From positions 1-64,000 of the forward strand of contig CADCUM010000097.1 of assembly GCA_902805885.1 (NCBI GenBank): a stretch of DNA of 64,000 bases, read 5' to 3'. The notes below the pieces were generated by a model that saw nothing but the letters and a program-made list of their open reading frames with translations, ran no database searches and was not told the DNA's origin. Shown in pieces: positions 33,534-42,915 of this stretch. The translations under genes were made by a program, and so were the position numbers. Each line of letters starts with the position of its first letter. The first letter of the stretch is position 1. This DNA comes from an uncultured Nocardioides sp. GTDB lineage: Bacteria; Actinomycetota; Actinomycetes; Propionibacteriales; Nocardioidaceae.

Positions 33534-33594
33534 TAGTTCAGGGCAGGACGGTCGTCCAGGACCCCCGTCGACGACCGTTCTGCCCTGAACTACC
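33534..33594. repeat. family A intergenic inverted repeat, copy 2
   Basis: A 24-base arm (33534-33557) pairs with 33571-33594 at every position, one as a G-U pair in RNA, around a 13-base loop. It lies between the convergent tadA and eda genes and probably terminates transcription from both sides. The left arm shares GTTCAGGGCAGGACGGTCG with copy 1 at 4947. Confidence 0.75.
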
Positions 33595-33613
33595 GCAGGA
33601 GAGGGGGGTCACT

Positions 33614-34274
33614 TCACTCCGGTCGGAGGGCGGCGGCCTCCCGCGCGAGCCGCTCCACGACCGCCCAGTCCCCACGCCGTACGGCGTCAGCAGGGGTGAG
33701 CCAGGAGCCGCCGACGCAGCCGACGTGGGGCAGGGCGAGGTACGACGGCGCGCTGGCCGCCGTGATCCCGCCGGTGGGGCAGAACCGCGCGTCCGGGACG
33801 GGCCCGGCGACCGCCTTCAGCCAGGGCGCGCCGCCGGAGGCCTCGGCGGGGAAGAACTTCATCTCGGTGAGACCGGCCTCCAGCACCGCCAGCACCTCCG
33901 AGACCGTCGACGTGCCGGGGAGGAACGGCAGGCCCGTGGCGGCCATCGCGTCCAGCAGCCTCGGCGTCGCGCCGGGTGAGACGAGGAACCTCGCCCCCGC
34001 CCCCCGTGCCTGTTCGGCCTGGGCGGGGGTGAGGATCGTCCCCGCGCCGACGAGGATCTCGGGCACCTCGTCGGCGATGGCGGCGATCGCGTCGAGCGCC
34101 GCCGGCGTGCGCAGGGTCAGCTCGACCGCCGGCAGCCCCCCGGCCACGAGGGCGCGCGCGAGGGGTACGGCGTGGGCGACGTCCTCGACGACGACGACCG
34201 GCATGACCGGGACGACGTCGAGCAGGGAGCCCGCGAGCAGGGAGCCACCGGGCGTGGGCGCCTCGAGCAGGGAC

Positions 34275-34291
<17 letters not shown>
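33614..34291 (-). CDS. eda: KDPG aldolase (2-dehydro-3-deoxy-phosphogluconate aldolase)
   Basis: 225 residues if the TTG at 34291 is used; no ATG or GTG fits and the only internal ATG would remove a conserved strand. Eda splits KDPG to pyruvate and glyceraldehyde 3-phosphate. Visible: [40 protein letters not shown] (catalytic Glu), [20 protein letters not shown], the Schiff-base Lys in [14 protein letters not shown] and FCPTGGI. The start overlaps the edd stop by 17 bases, indicating coupling. Confidence 0.93.
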
Positions 34292-36145
<1,854 letters not shown>

Positions 36146-36149
<4 letters not shown>

Positions 36150-37669
36150 TCGATCTCCTGCCAGGCACGGCCCTCGCGCTCGAGGAGCAGGGCGGCGGCG
36201 GTCGGGCCGGACGTGCCGGCGGGGTAGGGCTTCGGTCGGTGGCCGCTGGCGGCCCATCGGCAGAGCACGGGCTCGACCCAGGCCCAGGCGGCCTCGACCT
36301 CGTCCCGGCGCATGAACAGCGTGGGGTTGCCCTTGATGACGTCCATGAGCAGCCGCTCGTAGGCGTCCGGGGAGCGCTCGGCGAACGCCGTGGCATAGCT
36401 GAGGTCGAGGGAGACGGGGTGCAGGCGGATCCCGCCGGGGCCCGGCTCCTTGGCGGTCATGTGCAGCCGCATGCCCTCCTCGGGCTGCAGCTGGATGTGC
36501 AGCCGGTTGCCGAGGACGGCGCCCTCGGAGTGCGGGAACATCGCGTGCGGCGGCTCCTTGAAGACCACGACGATCTCGGAGAGGCGGCGACCCATCCGCT
36601 TGCCGGTGCGCAGGAAGAAGGGCACGCCGGCCCAGCGCCAGTTCTGCACCTCCGCGCGCAGGGCCACGAAGGTCTCGGTGCAGCTCGGGCCCTGGCCGAC
36701 CCCGCTCGCGGGGTCCAGTCCCAGGTCCTCGGCGTACGACGGCACGACCGCGCCGTCCACGACGCCCTGGCCGTAGCAGCCGCGGACCGTGTCGCGGTCC
36801 ACGTCGGCGGGTCCCATCGGCTTCAGCGCCTGGAGGACCTTGAGCTTCTCGTCGCGGACGGTCTCGCGGCCGACGTACGTCGGGGGCTCCATCGCCACGA
36901 GGCAGAGCAGCTGGAGCAGGTGGTTCTGCACCATGTCGCGCAGCGCGCCCGACGTGTCGTAGTAGGCGCCCCGGTCGCCGACGCCGAGCGTCTCGGCGAC
37001 GGTGATCTGCACGTGGTCGACCCAGCGGGAGTTCCACAGCGGCTCGAGGAAGGTGTTGGCGAACCGGGTGACGAGGAGGTTCTGGACGCTCTCCTTGCCG
37101 AGGTAGTGGTCGATCCGGAAGACCTGGTGCTCCTCGAAGACCCGCCCCACCGCGTCGTTGACCCGGCGCGCCGAGGCGAGGTCGGTGCCGATGGGCTTCT
37201 CCATCACGACGCGCGAGGTCGGCTCGACCACGCCGATCTCGTCCAGCCGCTCGCAGATCGGGCCGAAGAGCGCCGGCGCGACCGCGAGGTAGAAGACCCG
37301 GACCTGTCCACGCTCGCGCTCCTTGAGCAGCCCGTGCAGGTGGTGCCAGCCGTCGGGGTCGCCCGCGTCGACGGTCAGGTGGTGGATGCGCTCGAGCATC
37401 CTGGCCACGGACTCCGCATCGAGCTCGTCCGGGGCGACGTGGCGACCGAGCGCCTCCCGCGCCAGGGCGCGGTAGCCGTCGTCGTCGAGGTCGCTGCGCG
37501 AGGCGCCGATGATCCGGAAGCCGGGCGGCAGCTGGTGCTCGCGCTCGCGGTGGTAGAGCGCCGGCAGCAGCTTGCGCAGCGCGAGGTCGCCGGTCCCGCC
37601 GAAGACGACGAAGTCGCAGGGCGGGAGCTCGGTGGCCAGCTCGGTGGTGGGCAAGGTCACGTCCGACAC
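36146..37669 (-). CDS. zwf: glucose-6-phosphate 1-dehydrogenase
   Basis: 507 residues from GTG 37669; GTG 37660 is an alternative and neither has a clear ribosome binding site. The enzyme oxidises glucose 6-phosphate, making NADPH. Seen: [20 protein letters not shown] (NADP site), [18 protein letters not shown], the signature [20 protein letters not shown] and [14 protein letters not shown]. First gene of the zwf-edd-eda operon, divergent from a ROK regulator 78 bases away that probably controls it. Confidence 0.96.
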
Positions 37670-37712
37670 CGTAGACGGCGTTGGGTTCTTTGTAACCCCC
37701 ACTTCGGAACTT

Positions 37713-37741
37713 TTGAGACACAAGTCTCGGCACCTTATGAT
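37713..37741 (+). promoter_or_regulatory. promoter of the ROK gene, predicted leaderless
   Basis: TTGAGA (37713-37718), a 17-base spacer and TATGAT (37736-37741) form a near-consensus sigma-70-type promoter. The ATG at 37748 lies 6 bases after the -10, where transcription should begin, so the mRNA would have no leader. The spacer includes GAGACACAAGTCTC (37715-37728), an inverted repeat fit for a repressor. Confidence 0.7.
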
Positions 37742-37747
37742 CGCGCG

Positions 37748-38896
37748 ATGAACCACACGGCCGGGACGCTGCTCGAGCTGGTGCGCAGCGGCCGGGCGCA
37801 CACCCGCTCCGACCTGCGGCGACTGACCGGACTGTCCCGCACCGCCGTCGTGTCGCGGGTGACCGCCCTGGCCGACGCCGGGCTGCTCCTCCTGGGCGAG
37901 GAGCTGGCCAGCACCGGCGGTCGACCGCCGGGGAGCCTCGTCTTCCACGTGGACGCCGGGGTGGTCCTCGCGGCCGCGATCGGCCGGTCGCGGTCCCAGC
38001 TGGCCGTGTTCGACCTCGCGGGTTCCGAGCTCGGCTCGTCCTCGGTGGAGCACGAGGTCGGCGCCGGCCCCGACGAGGTGCTGCCTCCGGTCGCGGCCCA
38101 CCTCGCCGCGCTCACCCAGCGGCACGACCGGCCGGTCCTGGGCGTCGGGGTGAGCCTGCCGGGGACCGTCGACCCCGAGCGCGCCGTGAGCGTGGCCTCG
38201 CCGGTCATGGCCGGCTGGGACGGCGTCGACCTGGCGCCGTACCTCACCTCGGTCACCGACGCCCCGCTCCACGTCGGCAACGACGCCGACGTCCTGGCAC
38301 TGTCGGAGCGGCTCGGGCACGCAGCGACGTACGACGACCTGGTCGTGCTCAAGGCCTCCACCGGCCTGGGCCTGGGGATCGTCGCCGACGGGCGCGTGGT
38401 CAACGGCCACCTCGGCGGGGCCGGGGAGATCGGCCACGTGAAGGTGGCCGCCGCGGCCGGTCGCCGGTGCCGCTGCGGCGCGGAGGGCTGCCTCGAGACC
38501 GTCGCCGGCGGCTGGTCGCTGGTCGCGCAGTGCGCTGCCACCGGCCGGGAGGTCCACCACGTGCGCGAGCTGACCGCCCTCGCGCTGGCCGGCGACGCCG
38601 AGGCGAAGGCGCTGCTGCGGGAGAGCGGACGACAGGTCGGCGACGTGCTGGCGACCGCGATCACGTTGCTGAACCCACAGGCGGTGGTGATCGGCGGCGA
38701 CATGTCGGCGGCGTTCGACGTCTACGCCGCGGGGGTGCGCGAGAGCGTCTACGCCCGCGCGACCGCGCTGGCGACCCGCGACCTCCAGGTGCTGCCGTCG
38801 ACGTTCGGCGACCGCGCCGGCCTCGTCGGCTGCGCCGTGATGGCGCTGGACCGGGCGCTCGCCCCGGCCGCCGTCGACGCGATGCTGGCCCGCTGA
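37748..38896 (+). CDS. ROK-family transcriptional regulator
   Basis: 382 residues. The N-terminal winged helix ([40 protein letters not shown]) precedes a sugar-kinase-like domain. This has [56 protein letters not shown] and the zinc motif [15 protein letters not shown] near residue 240. ROK repressors sense sugars or sugar phosphates. Being divergent from zwf-edd-eda, it is the prime candidate regulator of the Entner-Doudoroff operon. Confidence 0.92.
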   Translation: MNHTAGTLLELVRSGRAHTRSDLRRLTGLSRTAVVSRVTALADAGLLLLGEELASTGGRPPGSLVFHVDAGVVLAAAIGRSRSQLAVFDLAGSELGSSSVEHEVGAGPDEVLPPVAAHLAALTQRHDRPVLGVGVSLPGTVDPERAVSVASPVMAGWDGVDLAPYLTSVTDAPLHVGNDADVLALSERLGHAATYDDLVVLKASTGLGLGIVADGRVVNGHLGGAGEIGHVKVAAAAGRRCRCGAEGCLETVAGGWSLVAQCAATGREVHHVRELTALALAGDAEAKALLRESGRQVGDVLATAITLLNPQAVVIGGDMSAAFDVYAAGVRESVYARATALATRDLQVLPSTFGDRAGLVGCAVMALDRALAPAAVDAMLAR

Positions 38897-38934
38897 GGTC
38901 CATCCGGCGCCGCCGGCCGCTCCGAACTCCACCC

Positions 38935-39795
38935 ATGAGGGCCTCGGACCGGCTGCGCGCCACGCTCATCCACGCAGCAGCCCGCTGGACGGTGAGGTAC
39001 GGCGAGCCCCTGCGCTTCGCGGGCCAGGACCTCCCGGCGCCGCGGCGGCGGAGCTTCCCGACCCGCCACGGGTCGGTCGACGCGTGGGAGTACGCCGCGC
39101 CCGACGTCGCGGCAGACGGACCGGCGTACGTCCACCTCCACGGCGGCGCCTGGCTGATGCGGTACCCCGGGATGGACGACTGGTGGTGCCGCTACGTCGC
39201 CGCGACCGCCGGGGTGCGGGTGCTGAACGTCGACTTCCGGACGGGCCCGTACGTCGCCTACCCCGTGTCGCAGCACCAGTGCCACGACGTCGCCGCCCAC
39301 GTCGCGCGGACCGCCCCGGTGGCGGTGGGCGGGTTCTCCAGCGGCGGCGGGCTCGCCGCGTCCGTGTGTCTGCAGGCCCGCGACGCGCGCTCGTTCACCC
39401 CACGGCTGCAGGTGCTGGGCGTCCCGGCGCTCGACCTGGCCGGCGACCTGCCCACCAGCGCCGGGATGATCTCCACGTCGCTGCGCGAGCTGGTCCGGCG
39501 GGTCTACTTCCCCGACCCCGCGACGCGCGCGGAGCCGTACGCCTCCCCCCTGCTCGCCCCCGACCTGTCCGGGCTCCCGCCCGCGATCGTGCTGACGGGC
39601 GAGCGGGACGCGCTGCGTCCCGACGGCGACCGGTACGCCGCTCGGCTCCGGGAGACCGGCATCGACGTCTGGCACGACGTCACCCCCGGCGTCGACCACT
39701 ACTTCCTCACCGAGGACCCCACGCGCGCGAAGAGGACGATGGCGGAGGTGGCGCGTCGGCTGCGCGACGCGCTCCTCGCCCCGGACCCGCTCTGA
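38935..39795 (+). CDS. alpha/beta hydrolase (HSL/acetylesterase type)
   Basis: 286 residues from ATG 38935. VHLHGGAWLMRYPGMDDWWC carries the HGG oxyanion motif of the hormone-sensitive-lipase group. The nucleophile elbow is VGGFSSGGGLAASVCL (GFSSGG instead of the usual GDSAGG). The acid and base are likely in LTGERDALRPDGDRY and GVDHYFLTEDP. All three catalytic residues therefore seem present. Substrate unknown; acts in the cytosol as no signal peptide is seen. Confidence 0.88.
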   Translation: MRASDRLRATLIHAAARWTVRYGEPLRFAGQDLPAPRRRSFPTRHGSVDAWEYAAPDVAADGPAYVHLHGGAWLMRYPGMDDWWCRYVAATAGVRVLNVDFRTGPYVAYPVSQHQCHDVAAHVARTAPVAVGGFSSGGGLAASVCLQARDARSFTPRLQVLGVPALDLAGDLPTSAGMISTSLRELVRRVYFPDPATRAEPYASPLLAPDLSGLPPAIVLTGERDALRPDGDRYAARLRETGIDVWHDVTPGVDHYFLTEDPTRAKRTMAEVARRLRDALLAPDPL

Positions 39796-39833
39796 TTTCG
39801 GGGCGCCCGACCCGCTCTAGTAACGTTCGGCGC

Positions 39834-39923
39834 GGTGACGTGTCCGAGCGGCCTAAGGAGAACGCCTCGAAAGCGTTTGTGGGCGCAAGTCCACCGAGGG
39901 TTCAAATCCCTCCGTCACCGCCA
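39834..39923 (+). tRNA. tRNA-Ser (anticodon CGA)
   Basis: 90 bases including encoded CCA. Acceptor GGTGACG (39834-39840) pairs with CGTCACC (39913-39919), discriminator G. Anticodon loop CTCGAAA gives CGA, reading UCG. A long variable arm (GTGGGCGCAAGTCCAC), as in type II tRNA-Ser, and T loop TTCAAAT are present. It reads in normal order, in contrast to the permuted modules at 7022-7418. Confidence 0.96.
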
Positions 39924-39925
39924 CC

Positions 39926-39948
39926 GGCTCCGGACCCCGTCCGGAGCC
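39926..39948 (+). terminator. hairpin after tRNA-Ser
   Basis: GGCTCCGGAC (39926-39935) and GTCCGGAGCC (39939-39948) form a perfect 10-bp stem with a 3-base loop, beginning 3 bases after the tRNA CCA. No T tract follows, but the position makes it the likely end of the tRNA transcript. Confidence 0.7.
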
Positions 39949-40032
39949 TGGCAGACGAAAGTCGCAGAGACGCCGTTCCACGGCCCGGAGACCGGGTGTG
40001 GGGCGGCGCTCCTGCGTCCTGGGGACGGACGG

Positions 40033-40312
40033 TCAGAGACCGACCACCAGAGGAGCGCGCTTCATCGCCTCGCAGGTGTCGTGGTCGAGCAGGTCACGCA
40101 GGAGGCTCGGGAACGCACGCGGGGCGAAGAGGACCGACTGTCGGTGGGCTGCCTCGACCTCGTCGAGCGACCACGGCGCCGCCCGGGCCGACCCAGACAG
40201 TCGTCTCGCCGTTGATCCGGTGCTGGGCGAGCAGCACCCGCCCGTCGTCGTCGAGCACCAGGCCACGACAAGAGGTCCGCAGGGGCAGGTCCGACCCGAC
40301 CCGGCCGTTCAT
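40033..40312 (-). pseudogene. decayed NUDIX hydrolase gene
   Basis: One frame from ATG 40312 reads LRTSCRGLVLDDDGRVLLAQ then HRINGETTVWVGPGGAV, the start of a NUDIX domain. The frame is then lost, and another frame continues as WSLDEVEAAHRQSVLFAPRA then FPSLLRDLLDHDTCEAMKR up to a stop at 40033. The NUDIX box (GX5EX7REUXEEXGU) that should lie between is missing, so a deletion with frameshift has inactivated the gene. Intact homologues are about 140 residues. The region 40328-40630 next to it holds no gene I can support. Confidence 0.6.
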
Positions 40313-40327
40313 TCAATTGAATGAACG
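40306..40327. promoter_or_regulatory. 22-bp perfect palindrome in an AT-rich island
   Basis: The half-site CGTTCATTCAA (40306-40316) is followed directly by its exact reverse complement (40317-40327). It lies at the start codon of the NUDIX remnant. In DNA of this GC content such an AT-rich perfect palindrome is unlikely by chance and looks like an operator for a MarR- or TetR-type repressor that is not encoded nearby. Confidence 0.5.
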
Positions 40328-40632
40328 AGCGCACGACCGCGACCAGCGCGGGACCCCGATGGACGAGGGGCTCGCTCCGGACTGCTGGTCGCCGCGGCGG
40401 CCGACCTCCGAACGCACCGAGGAAGGCGGCCCACTGGGCCTGGCTCTCGACCCAGCAGACCTGACGATTCGCCATTGGCGCCTTCCATGCGGTCCGCTGT
40501 GGACGACAGTACGCGACGGGCAGCACGCGCACACGGTGAACGCGTCGATCCGAGTGGCGCGTGCACGTCGCGTAGTAGCATCAATACGCGAGTTCAAGCC
40601 AGGGACTCATCGCCATCTGGCTGTCGCGTGCT

Positions 40633-40661
40633 CCTCGCGTTGCACTCAGAGCAACGCTTCG
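40633..40661 (+). promoter_or_regulatory. hairpin in the leader of the GAF-ANTAR gene
   Basis: GCGTTGC (40637-40643) and GCAACGC (40651-40657) pair around a 7-base loop. CCTC (40633-40636) with GAGG (40660-40663) extends the stem past a short bulge. It ends about 6 bases before the GTG start, so it can affect translation initiation. ANTAR domains bind RNA hairpins, so autoregulation is conceivable. Confidence 0.45.
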
Positions 40662-40668
40662 AGGACCA

Positions 40669-41376
40669 GTGGAGAACTCTCCCCTCACGGCCGCGGCGGC
40701 CATCGCGCAGGTGACCGAGCAGATCAGCGAGTCGCTCACGGTCCAGGGCACCCTGGACGCGATCGTCTCTGCGGCCCGGACGGCCGTGCCTGAGTTCGCG
40801 CACGTCAGCATCTCCATGCGGGAGCCCGGCGGGACGATCGAGACGAAGGCAGGAACCGACCAGCTCGTCTGGGAGCTCGACGCCGCGCAGTACCGCCTCG
40901 GTGAGGGGCCGTGCGTCCAGGCGATGCGGGAGGAGTCGCTCGTGGTGGTCGAGCGCCTGGCGCAGGAGCAGCGGTGGCCACGCTACGTCCGCGCTGCCGC
41001 CGCCCGCGGCGTCCGCAGCCAGGTGGGGGTACGACTCGCCGCGAACGGGAAGCACATCGGCGGGCTCAACCTCTACTCCACCGAGCACGACGCGGTCGAC
41101 GAGGACAGCACGGAGACTGCTCGGATCTTCGCCACCCACGCGGCGATCGTGCTGAGCCACGCCCAGCACGAGAGCCAGCTCAACCAGGCGCTGGACAGCC
41201 GGAAGATCATCGGACAGGCGATCGGCATCCTCATGGAGCGGTACCGCATCGACTCGGACCGCGCCTTCCAGTTCCTGCTGCGCGCCTCCTCGACGAGCAA
41301 CATCAAGCTCCGCGAGGTCGCCGACGAGGTCGTGGTGTCCAGCGTCGAGCACTACCGCCGCGACGCCGGCGACTGA
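40669..41376 (+). CDS. GAF and ANTAR domain protein
   Basis: 235 residues from GTG 40669. An N-terminal GAF domain (about residues 20-165; YRLGEGPCVQAMREESLVVV, VGVRLAANGKHIGGLNLYST) is followed by a C-terminal ANTAR domain. This has SRKIIGQAIGILMERYRIDS, DRAFQFLLRASSTSNIKLRE and VADEVV. ANTAR proteins are usually transcription antiterminators that bind paired RNA hairpins; in actinobacteria GAF-ANTAR proteins are common with unknown targets. No histidine kinase gene is adjacent. Confidence 0.9.
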   Translation: MENSPLTAAAAIAQVTEQISESLTVQGTLDAIVSAARTAVPEFAHVSISMREPGGTIETKAGTDQLVWELDAAQYRLGEGPCVQAMREESLVVVERLAQEQRWPRYVRAAAARGVRSQVGVRLAANGKHIGGLNLYSTEHDAVDEDSTETARIFATHAAIVLSHAQHESQLNQALDSRKIIGQAIGILMERYRIDSDRAFQFLLRASSTSNIKLREVADEVVVSSVEHYRRDAGD

Positions 41377-41396
41377 CCGCCGCCGACATGCGGCGG
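41377..41396. terminator. hairpin between convergent genes
   Basis: CCGCCGC (41377-41383) and GCGGCGG (41390-41396) pair perfectly around six bases, directly after the ANTAR protein stop and before the 3' end of the convergent ABC operon. Confidence 0.4.
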
Positions 41397-41431
41397 GCGC
41401 CTGGTCCGCGGGAGCCGGGCGCCGGGGCTCC

Positions 41432-42091
41432 TCAGAACGCTCCGACCCACGTGGCCACGCCCTCGTCCAGGGCGAGCGTGGCGTCGGTCTCGGCCGCCGC
41501 CTCGGGGTCGTGGGTGGCGAGGACGACCGCTGCTCCGCGGGCGGCCTCCTCGCGGAGCGCGGCGAGCATCAGTCCGCGGTTGGCCGCGTCGAGGTCGCTG
41601 GTCGACTCGTCGGCGAGCAGCACCCTCGGTCGCAGCGCGAAGGCGCGCGCCAGGGCCACGCGCTGCTGCTGTCCGCCCGAGAGCTGGTCGACGAGGTGCC
41701 GGCCGAACTCCCCCAGTCCCACCCGAGCGAGCGACACCTCGACCCGCTCCTGCGCCTCATGGGCCGGCACCCCCAGCGCGAGCAGCGGGACCAGCACGTT
41801 CTCCTCCGCGGACAGGGTGCTGCCCAGCCCGTTGCGCTGCGGGACCAGGACGACCCCGGCCCGCGCAGCGCTGTCCCGGTCGCCCAGCACGACCCCGTCG
41901 ACGCTGACGCCGCCCGACACCTCTGCGGGCCGGAGCGCGCGGGCGAGCGCCCACAGCAGCGACGACTTGCCCGCCCCGGAAGGTCCGGTGACCGACAGCA
42001 TCCGCCCACCCGGCACGTGCAGGTCCAGGGGGTGCACGGCGACGGTCCCGTCGTACGCGACGCCCAGTCCGCTGGCCCGCAGCTCGCTCAC
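41432..42091 (-). CDS. ABC transporter ATP-binding protein (complete motifs)
   Basis: 219 residues. Walker A GPSGAGKSSLL, Q loop VLVPQRNGL, signature LSGGQQQRVALARAFAL, Walker B VLLADESTSDLD (Ser where most have Pro) and H loop LATHDPEAAAE are all visible. Part of an exporter with the upstream ATPase and FtsX-like permease; start overlaps the stop of the upstream ATPase gene by 4 bases. It should hydrolyse ATP normally, unlike its partner with a divergent signature. Confidence 0.9.
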   Translation of the reverse strand: MSELRASGLGVAYDGTVAVHPLDLHVPGGRMLSVTGPSGAGKSSLLWALARALRPAEVSGGVSVDGVVLGDRDSAARAGVVLVPQRNGLGSTLSAEENVLVPLLALGVPAHEAQERVEVSLARVGLGEFGRHLVDQLSGGQQQRVALARAFALRPRVLLADESTSDLDAANRGLMLAALREEAARGAAVVLATHDPEAAAETDATLALDEGVATWVGAF

Positions 42092-42915
42092 CGCTCCTCC
42101 GCCCTGACCTCGAAGTGACCGTCGACCTCGTGGAACCTCACCAGCGTCCCCGGCGGCAGCCGGTCCCGGGCGTGACCGGGAAGCGGGAGGAAGCCGTCGG
42201 CGGTCACCACGGCGTACTCCTCACCGCTGCGCCCCTCGCCCCCGATGCGACCGTCGCGGATCGTGACCGTGCGAGGCAGCACCCGCGCGACGTCCGGGTC
42301 GTGGGTCACCAGCACGACGGTCGTTCCGTACGTGCGGTTCACGTGGGTCAGTGCCGCGAGGACCCGGTCGCGCGCGGCGTGGTCGAGCTGGCTGGTGGGC
42401 TCGTCGCAGAGCAGGAGGCCGGGCCGGCTCGAGATCGTCGCGGCGACCGCGGCGAGCTGCAGCGCCCCGGGGGTCAGGTCCCCCAGTGGCCGGTCGCCGT
42501 CCCGGCCGAGCCCGACGGCGTCGAGCACCTCGCCCGGGTCCGGCACGGCGCGCCCGGACCGGCGCGCCGGCACCTGGGCGAAGCGGACGTTGTCGGCCGG
42601 GGTGCTGTTCGGGAGGAGGTTGCGGACGGCGCCCTGGAGCATCAGCCCGACCTCCGTCCCCCGCAGCCGGTCCAGCGCTCGCGGCGTCGCGGCGGACACC
42701 TCGGTCTCCCCCACGAACACCTTGCCGGCGCTGGGCCGCAGGACGCCACCGACCAGGCTCATCAGCGTCGACTTGCCCGACCCGGACGGCCCGAGGAGGC
42801 CGACCATCTCGCCGGCCGCCACGTCGAGGTCGACCCCGGAGAGCGCGGCGACGTCGTGCCCCTCGGCGTGGTAGATGTGCACGAGCCCGCGGGTCCGGAT
42901 CGCGAGGCCGCGCAT
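42088..42915 (-). CDS. ABC transporter ATP-binding protein with divergent signature
   Basis: 275 residues. LolD/MacB-like start (RGLVHIYHAEGHDVAALSGV), Walker A GPSGSGKSTLM, Walker B GLLLCDEPTSQLD and H loop LVTHDPDVAR are normal. The signature motif reads LTPGALQLAAVAA instead of LSGGQ. A C-terminal extension of about 50 residues follows (GFLPLPGHARDRLPPGTLVR). A degenerate signature is common in one half of asymmetric ABC pairs. Start shares one base with the stop of the permease gene (TGATG). Confidence 0.9.
   Translation of the reverse strand: MRGLAIRTRGLVHIYHAEGHDVAALSGVDLDVAAGEMVGLLGPSGSGKSTLMSLVGGVLRPSAGKVFVGETEVSAATPRALDRLRGTEVGLMLQGAVRNLLPNSTPADNVRFAQVPARRSGRAVPDPGEVLDAVGLGRDGDRPLGDLTPGALQLAAVAATISSRPGLLLCDEPTSQLDHAARDRVLAALTHVNRTYGTTVVLVTHDPDVARVLPRTVTIRDGRIGGEGRSGEEYAVVTADGFLPLPGHARDRLPPGTLVRFHEVDGHFEVRAEER

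Noticed and set aside
39834-41000. Integrative element at tRNA-Ser
   Set aside because: The gene-poor stretch follows the tRNA, but no integrase, no repeated tRNA 3' end and no mobile genes were found; only a decayed NUDIX gene is seen.
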